The notes below the pieces were generated by a model. It made no database searches. It was not told the DNA's origin and worked only from the letters and a program-made list of their open reading frames with translations. A DNA stretch of 10,166 nt from JBGTLA01 sp041744375 (GTDB lineage Bacteria; Actinomycetota; Acidimicrobiia; Spongiisociales; ZC4RG35), in contig JBGTLA010000175.1 of assembly GCA_041744375.1 (NCBI GenBank), positions 1-10,166 of the forward strand, read 5' to 3'. Shown here piece after piece: positions 5,774 through 10,166 of the stretch. Positions within the stretch are counted from its first letter, which is position 1; every line of letters starts with the position of its first letter. The translations under genes were made by a program, and so were the position numbers.

Positions 5774-6022
5774 ATGCGTCGCGGCGAGGGGTTATTTCCC
5801 GCAGCTGTGGAGTTTCGAAGGGCCATGGTGCCAAGTCGGGGTCGAGGACCCTCCACTCAAGCCGCTACAAACTCTGAAGCCGCCTCACTCAGACGGGGGC
5901 TCCTTCCAAACATGGACCAGACCTGTTGGCGGGCCGACGCCAAGAGAACCCTGCCAGCCCCTATCATCCGGATGACGGACATGGCAGTCCGATCCATCTT
6001 GCTCCGGCGGTCTTCGCCATGA
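5774..6022 (+). CDS. Doubtful small ORF overlapping the pnuC start (82 aa)
   Basis: ATG 5774 follows an AAAGGGGG run and the frame ends at TGA 6020-6022, so the stop and the pnuC ATG overlap as ATGA. The product is basic and resembles nothing known, and codon bias in its first half is weak. A shorter version from ATG 5972 (MTDMAVRSILLRRSSP) would be a 16-residue leader peptide, with TATCAT (5962-5967) as a possible -10 just upstream. Either could feed ribosomes to pnuC, which has no visible Shine-Dalgarno. Confidence 0.22.
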   Translation: MRRGEGLFPAAVEFRRAMVPSRGRGPSTQAATNSEAASLRRGLLPNMDQTCWRADAKRTLPAPIIRMTDMAVRSILLRRSSP

Positions 6023-6771
6023 CCGTGTCATCGACCACCCTCGTGCCAAGGCGCACACTCCTCCTCACCTCGGCATGGCTCTCCCTCATCACCGTCGTCT
6101 CCACCCTGGCTGGCCTAGCCGCGGTATTGCTCCTGGATCTGGGTTGGTCCCCGATCGAGGTCTTCGCCACCGTCACCGGCGTTCAGTGCGTCTACCTTCT
6201 TGCCCGCAACAAGGTCTCGGGCTGGGTGGTCGGATTGGCTTCGGTTGTTGCGTTTATCATTGTCTTCGCCCGCACTCGCCTCTTTGGCGATGTGGCCGTT
6301 CAGCTCTTCTATCTCGCGGCCTCCTTACAGGCCATCCGGGTATGGCTTCGCCCCAACCCGGGATCAAGACCAGCGCCGGTCGCGAGCTCCGAGCGTGGCG
6401 TGGCCTGGGCTTCGCGCCGCCTGGTGCTCGCCACCATTCCGCTCTTCTTCCTCGCCTGGGTCGCCGCCTACGCCACCCTGACTGCAATAGAAGGAGTCCT
6501 TCCGTTCTGGACCTCACTCACCACGATCATGAGCCTCACCGCCCAGCTCTACCTGCTGGGACGCTACGTCCAGGCCTGGTTCATCTACATAGCCGCCGAT
6601 TTCGTCTACATCCCTCTCTTTCTGTCCCTCGACCTCACCCTTACGGCCGGGCTCTACCTGGTCTTCATGGTTCTCTCCACTCTCGGCCTGGTGCGCTTCG
6701 TCCGCCAAGCCGCCACGTCGCAGAATCCGGACCGTCTTGCCGAGGCCACGTCAAGACAAACGGTGGCGTAA
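6019..6771 (+). CDS. pnuC: PnuC-family nicotinamide riboside / vitamin transporter
   Basis: This is a 250-residue integral membrane protein with about seven hydrophobic segments. Family features include GWVVGLASVVAFIIVFARTR followed by LFGDVAVQLFYLAASLQAIR, the usual half with a W-x-x-G and an LFxD...QxxYLxxSxxxxxxW pattern. The second half has LPFWTSLTTIMSLTAQLYLL then GRYVQAWFIYIAADFVYI. PnuC proteins are facilitated-diffusion transporters that take up nicotinamide riboside, or thiamine or riboflavin in relatives, with phosphorylation inside trapping the substrate. The exact substrate cannot be told here, and no NAD- or thiamine-pathway gene lies next to it. The start is set at ATG 6019. 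There is no clear ribosome-binding site; the codon overlaps the stop of an upstream small ORF. Confidence 0.88.
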   Translation: MTVSSTTLVPRRTLLLTSAWLSLITVVSTLAGLAAVLLLDLGWSPIEVFATVTGVQCVYLLARNKVSGWVVGLASVVAFIIVFARTRLFGDVAVQLFYLAASLQAIRVWLRPNPGSRPAPVASSERGVAWASRRLVLATIPLFFLAWVAAYATLTAIEGVLPFWTSLTTIMSLTAQLYLLGRYVQAWFIYIAADFVYIPLFLSLDLTLTAGLYLVFMVLSTLGLVRFVRQAATSQNPDRLAEATSRQTVA

Positions 6772-6779
6772 ACCGCCCA

Positions 6780-6797
6780 CGCTGTCCCCGAACAGCG
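6780..6797. terminator. Stem-loop after pnuC
   Basis: CGCTGT (6780-6785) pairs with ACAGCG (6792-6797) around a six-base loop, nine bases after the pnuC stop. It lacks a U-tract but its position suits a terminator, also for the leftward remnant that ends at 6802. Confidence 0.45.
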
Positions 6798-6801
6798 GGC
6801 C

Positions 6802-7230
6802 TCATTCGGTCAGGTACTGCGACGGCCGTGGGAAGCGACCCATCAGTCCGGGGCCACCGAGCAGCTCGGCAAACACCCGCACCTCTGGGCCCCTGAGCAG
6901 GTCAAGGTAACCGGCGCCGAGGAGTCACCCTTCGCCAGGCATCGACTGTTGGGGTGAGAGCGCGCCGGGGGTCGTCTGAGGCGGTGATGGCTGCGCGATC
7001 GAGGGCGGCGAGGAGTACCTCCTCGAGCGAGGTCTATTCCGTGCTCGCTCGACCAGACAGATCATCGACCCGAGATTCACGATGTCTCGTTCCCGACCCG
7101 CTGGTACTCCGACGTACCGCGGTCTGGACTTCCGATCGACCGGCGCGGCCTCGACGATCGGTGCGCCGAGGCGATCGATCTGGTCGTAGGCAAGCGCGAT
7201 GTCGCGGGCCAGTGGCCGCTGGGTCCGGGA
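6802..7230 (-). pseudogene. Decayed gene with two frame changes, family unknown
   Basis: No single long frame exists, but the minus strand shows three successive stretches with coding-like residues and high G/C third positions. First (about 7227-7045): RPLARDIALAYDQIDRLGAP then PRYVGVPAGRERDIVNLGSM. Second, in another frame (7033-6905): TSLEEVLLAALDRAAITASD then RRALTPTVDAWRRV. Third, back in the first frame (6924-6805): LLGAGYLDLLRGPEVRVFAE then PGLMGRFPRPSQYLTE, ending at TGA 6802-6804. A TAG (7034-7036) and a TGA (6925-6927) block read-through. The simplest reading is one gene of at least 140 codons broken by two compensating indels and lacking its N-terminus. I do not recognise the protein. 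Sequencing error is an alternative to true decay. Confidence 0.42.
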
Positions 7231-7258
7231 ACCGGCATTCCCCGCTTCCGTCCCGGGC

Positions 7259-7315
7259 TGACAGGGTTGTCGACACTGGGATGACAGGGATGCGAAAGTG
7301 AAAGGTGGCTCTGGC
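7259..7315 (+). mobile_element. Possible transposon-end remnant (short spaced repeats)
   Basis: TGACAGGG occurs at 7259-7266 and 7282-7289, followed by the related TGAAAGGT at 7299-7306. The palindrome TGTCGACA (7268-7275) lies between the first two. Such spaced short repeats resemble the multiple transposase-binding sites at the ends of IS21-type elements. This rests on memory of their style, not on a match. No transposase gene or opposite end is visible. It sits beside the decayed gene at 6802-7230, which would fit a past insertion or deletion. Confidence 0.25.
7299..7315 (+). repeat. 17-bp direct repeat, copy 2
   Basis: TGAAAGGTGGCTCTGGC is identical to 2789-2805 and has the same orientation. 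It lies 28 bases upstream of the GNAT gene, partly where a -35 region could be, but no -10 occurs at the same distance from the other copy, so it is probably not a shared promoter. Confidence 0.6.
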
Positions 7316-7331
7316 CGTGCGAACCGGCAAG

Positions 7332-7337
7332 TAGCCT
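7332..7337 (+). promoter_or_regulatory. -10 element of a leaderless promoter for the GNAT gene
   Basis: TAGCCT, six bases (TGGGAC), then ATG 7344. No Shine-Dalgarno is evident at normal spacing, so transcription probably starts at the ATG. Confidence 0.5.
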
Positions 7338-7343
7338 TGGGAC

Positions 7344-7802
7344 ATGGACGTCGACTTCGTGGCCTCCTCCCCGAGCGATCCCGAGGCCGCCATGCTCATC
7401 GCCGAGCTGAACGAGTTGCTCGACGGTATCTACCAGCCCGAAGACAACCATTTCAGCCTGGATCCTTCCGACGTTGCCAACGGTCGTGGCCTGTTCCTGG
7501 TGGCTCGTCGCGCCTGTAGCCCGATCGGATGCGGCGCACTCCGGATGACAGACGATGGCCGGGGAGAGATCAAACGCATGTACGTGCGCCCCGAAGCACG
7601 CGGCAAGGGGGTGGGGCGGGCGATTCTGGCTCTCCTGGAGGAGGAAGCACGCCGGCTGGGCGCCACCGGCCTCGTGTTGGAGATGGGTGACCGACAGCCC
7701 GGCGCCCAGGCCCTCTACACCGCAGCTGGATTCACGCCCATTCCGTGCTGGGGCGAATACCTGGCCACGCCCCAGAGCGTGTGCCTGGGAAAGGATTTGT
7801 GA
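7344..7802 (+). CDS. GNAT-family N-acetyltransferase
   Basis: This is a 152-residue acetyl-CoA-dependent acyltransferase. The central strand GEIKRMYVRPEARGKGVGRA contains motif A, with the acetyl-CoA pyrophosphate-binding loop R-G-K-G-V-G at about residues 86-91, followed by helix ILALLEEEARRLG. Motif B is LVLEMGDRQPGAQALYTAAG and ends with the usual ALYxxxGF, in which the Tyr can act as general acid. The N-terminal helix-rich part (AAMLIAELNELLDGIY) would form the acceptor site. The length is typical. The acceptor is unknown; many such proteins act on amino groups of small molecules or proteins. The gene has its own leaderless-type promoter and is followed after 77 bp by rraA, which also has its own -10. 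Confidence 0.93.
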   Translation: MDVDFVASSPSDPEAAMLIAELNELLDGIYQPEDNHFSLDPSDVANGRGLFLVARRACSPIGCGALRMTDDGRGEIKRMYVRPEARGKGVGRAILALLEEEARRLGATGLVLEMGDRQPGAQALYTAAGFTPIPCWGEYLATPQSVCLGKDL

Positions 7803-7867
7803 ACAAGCCATGCGATCGCTGATGCGTCGAGTGGCATGACTGGGGGGAGTCCAAGCTCCGAACCCAG

Positions 7868-7873
7868 TACCCT
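7868..7873 (+). promoter_or_regulatory. -10 element of a leaderless promoter for rraA
   Basis: TACCCT, six bases (CTCGCC), then ATG 7880. The region before the ATG has no Shine-Dalgarno at normal distance. Confidence 0.5.
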
Positions 7874-7879
7874 CTCGCC

Positions 7880-8353
7880 ATGTTCGCCACCGCCGATCTC
7901 TCCGATGACCACCCCGAGGCCCGCGTCCTCGAACCTGTCTTTGCACGGTACGGGGCACGGCGCGCCTTTTCGGGGCCGGTGCGCACGGTCAAGGTCCACG
8001 AGGACAACGTCTTGGTCGTCAGTGCCCTCGAGGTTGTTGACGAAGGGACGGTGCTGGTAGTCGACGGCGGTGGCTCGATGAGTTGCGCCCTCATCGGGGA
8101 CCGACTCGCCCAGATCGCCGTGGATCGGCGTGTGGCCGGGATCATCGTGTACGGCAGCGTGCGCGACACGGCCCAGCTGGCCGAAATGGATGTCGGCATC
8201 CTGGCTCTCGCCGCCTCGCCCCGGCGCAGTCACAAACGCGGAGAGGGAGAAGCGGACGTGGGCGTTCACATAGCCGGGGTGGAGATCCAGCCGGGCGACT
8301 TCGTCTACGCCGACGCAGACGGGGTGTTGGTGTCCGCCGAGCCGCTCATCTGA
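7880..8353 (+). CDS. rraA: RraA-family protein (RNase E inhibitor-like / HMG aldolase-like)
   Basis: This is a 157-residue protein, close to the usual length of RraA (about 160). Family features in order: ATADLSDDHPEARVLEPVFARY at the N-terminus; F-SGPVRTVKVHEDNVLV; VLVVDGGGS (about 58-66); GDRLAQIA (about 73-80); GIIVYGSVRDTAQL with R95 and D96; SHKRGEGEADVGV; and PGDFVYADADGVLV near the end. In the family this trimeric fold serves both the RNase E regulator RraA and divalent-metal 4-hydroxy-4-methyl-2-oxoglutarate/oxaloacetate aldolases, where the Arg-Asp of the VRD motif is catalytic. R95-D96 and the GDxLA loop are present, so aldolase or decarboxylase activity is possible; sequence alone does not decide. 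Its 3' end overlaps the converging dehydrogenase gene by eight bases. Confidence 0.92.
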   Translation: MFATADLSDDHPEARVLEPVFARYGARRAFSGPVRTVKVHEDNVLVVSALEVVDEGTVLVVDGGGSMSCALIGDRLAQIAVDRRVAGIIVYGSVRDTAQLAEMDVGILALAASPRRSHKRGEGEADVGVHIAGVEIQPGDFVYADADGVLVSAEPLI

Positions 8354-9533
8354 CGGGCTCGAGTCTGAGCAACCGGTCGATCGTCAAGACGTACACCTCT
8401 CCATGCGGGTCGACGCCAAAGGAAACCACCCGACCCGCCGCCCCGACGTCGTTGGTGTGATCGACGACATCGCCGTCGGCATCGACCGACCGCAGGTATC
8501 CGCCGCAATAGTCGGAGAACAAGAACCGCCCCGCCAACTCCCCGATTAAGTCACCTCGGTAGACGACCCCTCCGGTCACCGAACAGGTGCCGGCGTCGGA
8601 GTGGGCGATCTCGACGAGGGGGAGCGTCAGGCCATCGCGGTCGCACGCGTCCGCTCCAAAACAGCCAAGGCCCTCCATGATGGGCCATCCATAGTTGACA
8701 TCGCGCTCGGTGACGGGGGCGAGGTTGATCTCCTCGCGCGCTCCTTGACCGACATCGCCTATCCAGAGATCGTCGCCGTCTATCCAAAAGCGCCACGGAT
8801 TGCGCAAGCCGTACTGCCACAACTCGGCCTCGCCCGAGTCGACGTCGATGCGAACGATCCCTCCCAGCAGTGTGTCGGTGTTCTGTCCATGGCCGAATCG
8901 GTCTCCGCTACCTCCCCCATCTCCCAACCCCAGGTACATGGCACCATCCGGGCCGAATTGGATCATGCCGCCGTTGTGGTTCCCGGCCGGCTGGGCAACG
9001 GTGAAAATGACGCGCTCGGAGGCGGGGTCGATCGTCTCTGCATCGAACGAGAACTCGGACACGACGGTGTTGCCCGATCGGTCGGTGTAGTGAACGAAGA
9101 GGCGACTGTCGTCGCTGGGATGGCGAGCGAGGCCCAGCAGTCCTCTTTCCCCGACGGTGGTGGTCAGATGGGTGATATCGAGGATCACTTCGCCCAGCTC
9201 ACCGTCTGCCAGCAAGCGCACGATCCCTCTTCGTTCGGCCAACAGTGCCGCCGCGTCGCCGGGCCTGGCCACGAGTGCGATTGGAAAGTCGACTTCGGCC
9301 ACCACCTCGTATTCCAACCCCAGCAACGGCGGAGGAGCAGGGACGGCAGCGGTGGTGGTCGTGGCGGTCGTTTCCGGGGGCGCTGTCCCTACCGACGACG
9401 TCGTGGCGGCGACGGTGGTGTCGGGGGCTGGTGCCGCAATAGTGGGTGGCAGAGCGTCGGCGGTAGGGTCGGAGCGGTCGGACGCGGCACAGGCACCGAC
9501 AGCCAACACCAAGACAGGAATCACGAACCTCAT
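8346..9533 (-). CDS. Lipoprotein glucose/sorbosone dehydrogenase (PQQ-dependent type)
   Basis: This is a 395-residue exported protein. Residues 1-15 form a short signal peptide MRFVIPVLVLAVGAC with lipobox VGAC and C15 for lipid attachment. A Thr/Ala/Pro-rich linker follows (about 16-70). The rest is a beta-propeller of the GSDH family: ERGLLGLARHP, NHNGGMIQFGPDGAMYLGLG then DGG, YGLRNPWRFW, IGDVGQGAREEIN, NYGWP and the late FLFSDYCGGYLRS. These match soluble PQQ-dependent aldose dehydrogenases, which oxidise sugars outside the membrane; the true substrate and cofactor use are not known. Several Cys in the second half may form disulfides. The frame is open far upstream through the divergent gene, but ATG 9533 alone gives a signal peptide and has TACGGT six bases before it. 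Confidence 0.93.
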   Translation of the reverse strand: MRFVIPVLVLAVGACAASDRSDPTADALPPTIAAPAPDTTVAATTSSVGTAPPETTATTTTAAVPAPPPLLGLEYEVVAEVDFPIALVARPGDAAALLAERRGIVRLLADGELGEVILDITHLTTTVGERGLLGLARHPSDDSRLFVHYTDRSGNTVVSEFSFDAETIDPASERVIFTVAQPAGNHNGGMIQFGPDGAMYLGLGDGGGSGDRFGHGQNTDTLLGGIVRIDVDSGEAELWQYGLRNPWRFWIDGDDLWIGDVGQGAREEINLAPVTERDVNYGWPIMEGLGCFGADACDRDGLTLPLVEIAHSDAGTCSVTGGVVYRGDLIGELAGRFLFSDYCGGYLRSVDADGDVVDHTNDVGAAGRVVSFGVDPHGEVYVLTIDRLLRLEPVR

Positions 9534-9539
9534 CGTCCG

Positions 9540-9545
9540 ACCGTA
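9540..9545 (-). promoter_or_regulatory. -10 element of a leaderless promoter for the dehydrogenase gene
   Basis: On the minus strand TACGGT, six bases (CGGACG), then ATG 9533. It lies in a 79-bp divergent gap that also holds the promoter of the LapA-domain gene. Confidence 0.5.
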
Positions 9546-9599
9546 ACCCAGTTCGTGGCCAACCCGGCCTCTCGACCGGACTGACAGCAGGACCTCACC

Positions 9600-9605
9600 T
9601 AGGAT
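9600..9605 (+). promoter_or_regulatory. -10 element of a leaderless promoter for the LapA-domain gene
   Basis: TAGGAT, seven bases (CAAGGTC), then ATG 9613. CTGACA at 9581-9586 resembles a -35 but the spacing of 13 bases is short. Confidence 0.5.
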
Positions 9606-9612
9606 CAAGGTC

Positions 9613-9972
9613 ATGAACGAACACGACCATCCCGAAGACGTGCCGCCCGACCCCGAAGACTTATCTCTCGACTCTCGCGACGAGAGCGCGGCGGCGCCCG
9701 CCAGGAGCGACCCCAAGCTCGAGGTCCCGTGGCGTCTCACCCTGTTCCTGGTGTTGATCGTGTTCGTCGTGATCTTCACCGTCCAGAACACCCAAGCAGT
9801 CGAGATTCGCTTCTTGCCGTGGGCATGGCAACTACCCATGGCGGTGATCATCCTCATCTCGGTCGTCGTCACCATCGTGCTGGACCAGATCCTGGGAGCG
9901 ATCCTCAAACGACGGCGCCTCCGACTGCACCGCGAGCGTCAGGAACTGAGACGGCTCCGCCAGGAGTCCTGA
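9613..9972 (+). CDS. LapA-domain (DUF1049-like) inner-membrane protein
   Basis: This is a 119-residue membrane protein. About 38 acidic, Pro-rich N-terminal residues precede two hydrophobic segments: LTLFLVLIVFVVIFTVQN, then after a short extracytoplasmic loop LPMAVIILISVVVTIVL. Between them, FTVQNTQAVEIRFLPWAWQL is the hallmark of the LapA domain (VxxNxxxVxIxFxxW). A very basic C-terminal helix (KRRRLRLHRERQELRRLRQ) would lie in the cytoplasm. In proteobacteria LapA/LapB control lipopolysaccharide assembly; actinobacteria lack LPS, so the role here is unknown. The gene is divergent from the dehydrogenase with its own leaderless-type promoter. Confidence 0.9.
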   Translation: MNEHDHPEDVPPDPEDLSLDSRDESAAAPARSDPKLEVPWRLTLFLVLIVFVVIFTVQNTQAVEIRFLPWAWQLPMAVIILISVVVTIVLDQILGAILKRRRLRLHRERQELRRLRQES

Positions 9973-9975
9973 ACT

Positions 9976-10017
9976 GAGGAGGGTGCGCAAGTAGAGCTCG
10001 TGCCTTCTGACCTCCTC
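9976..10017. terminator. Inverted repeat after the LapA-domain gene
   Basis: GAGGAGG (9976-9982) and CCTCCTC (10011-10017) form a perfect 7-bp stem with a 28-base loop, just past the stop at 9972. The long loop makes a strong intrinsic terminator doubtful. Nothing else is recognised between 9973 and 10056. Confidence 0.3.
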
Positions 10018-10056
10018 CCGCCACAACACCTGGTGACGAGCAGAATTCGCAGGACC

Positions 10057-10166
10057 ATGGCGCACCTATTTGCACGCCCTCTGAGGGCCCCGGCGGCGGC
10101 GGTTGTCGTGGTCGCCCTGGCGGCCTGCGCCTCGCCCGACGTCACCGTGCCCCACCCGGGGAGCAT
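10057..10166 (+). CDS. Start of a lipoprotein gene, cut by the right edge
   Basis: ATG 10057 opens a frame that stays open to the window end. The first 24 residues form a lipoprotein signal: basic start (MAHLFARPLRAP), hydrophobic run AAAVVVVALAA and lipobox LAAC with C24. ASPDVTVPHPGS follows. An AGGA lies only two bases before the ATG, too near for normal initiation, and no TANNNT occurs at the leaderless spacing, so an upstream start is possible. The mature domain lies outside the window and the function cannot be given. Confidence 0.65.
   Translation, partial: MAHLFARPLRAPAAAVVVVALAACASPDVTVPHPGS

Larger units (their letters stand above)
5400..6018. other. Long gene-poor region with RNA-like structure
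   Basis: About 620 bases separate the divergent ferritin-like and pnuC genes. All six frames were read and most give Arg/Pro/Ser-rich translations with poor codon bias, unlike neighbouring genes. The region holds the stress-promoter candidate (5457-5481), a nested hairpin (5642-5692), a small hairpin GGGTC/GACCC (5839-5851) and one doubtful small ORF (5774-6022). No TPP, cobalamin, SAM or NAD riboswitch signature could be recognised. Confidence 0.5.

Noticed and set aside
5821..5890. Possible SAM-type riboswitch ahead of pnuC (CCAAGTCGGGGTCGAGGACC stretch)
   Set aside because: Only a loose likeness to conserved SAM-IV bases; the required pairing pattern could not be built and PnuC is not a usual SAM target.
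8601..9584. Open frame of 327 codons on the plus strand
   Set aside because: It is antisense to the glucose/sorbosone dehydrogenase, which has full family motifs. The antisense product is Gly/Arg-rich at its end, a GC-rich shadow.
9534..9908. N-terminal extension of the dehydrogenase frame to 9908
   Set aside because: It runs antisense through the LapA-domain gene. The start at 9533 gives a proper lipoprotein signal peptide.
1..10166. tRNA, rRNA, CRISPR array or complete transposase
   Set aside because: Looked for on both strands. GTTCG-like T-loop strings (for example near 4779 and 5623) lack flanking stems. No regularly spaced repeats or transposase motifs were found.

Overview
The window is GC-rich DNA from an actinobacterium, possibly of the Acidimicrobiia type; this is inferred from codon use and gene families, with no marker gene present. 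Supporting signs are strong G/C third-position bias, Shine-Dalgarno-preceded genes mixed with apparently leaderless genes (TANNNT six or seven bases before ATG), GTG starts, a LuxR regulator of actinobacterial GAF/PAS type, and several lipoproteins with Thr/Pro/Ala linkers. It looks like an ordinary chromosomal accessory stretch with short operons and decaying genes. No prophage, CRISPR array, rRNA, tRNA or complete transposon was seen.

Layout. 1-137: tail of a gene running in from the left, possibly a methyltransferase. 302-1444 (-): LuxR-type regulator. It is divergent from a tight three-gene operon at 1555-2712 (+): a small dimeric alpha/beta-barrel-like protein, a SnoaL/NTF2-like protein and a cupin. 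The start codon of each later gene overlaps the stop of the one before. 2923-3474 (+): secreted lipoprotein. 3552-4012 (-): wreck of a mazEF toxin-antitoxin pair, with an in-frame stop in each gene and no antitoxin N-terminus. 4076-4621 (+): putative lipoprotein of unknown function. 4788-5399 (-): ferritin-like protein with a plausible SigB/SigF-type stress promoter. 5400-6018: about 600 bases without a convincing gene, holding a nested RNA-like hairpin and a doubtful small ORF that overlaps the next start. 6019-6771 (+): PnuC-family vitamin/nucleoside transporter. 6802-7230 (-): apparent remnant of a protein-coding gene broken by two frame changes, followed by short repeats resembling a transposon end. 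7344-7802 (+): GNAT acetyltransferase. 7880-8353 (+): RraA-family protein. 8346-9533 (-): lipoprotein glucose/sorbosone dehydrogenase. 9613-9972 (+): LapA-domain membrane protein. 10057 to the right edge (+): start of another lipoprotein.

How the genes relate. The regulator and divergent operon form the one obvious functional unit: a LuxR regulator next to three small proteins whose folds bind or convert small hydrophobic molecules. The rest are single-gene units. Two general observations stand out: five genes share the same leaderless -10/ATG geometry, and two separate intergenic stretches are really decayed genes.
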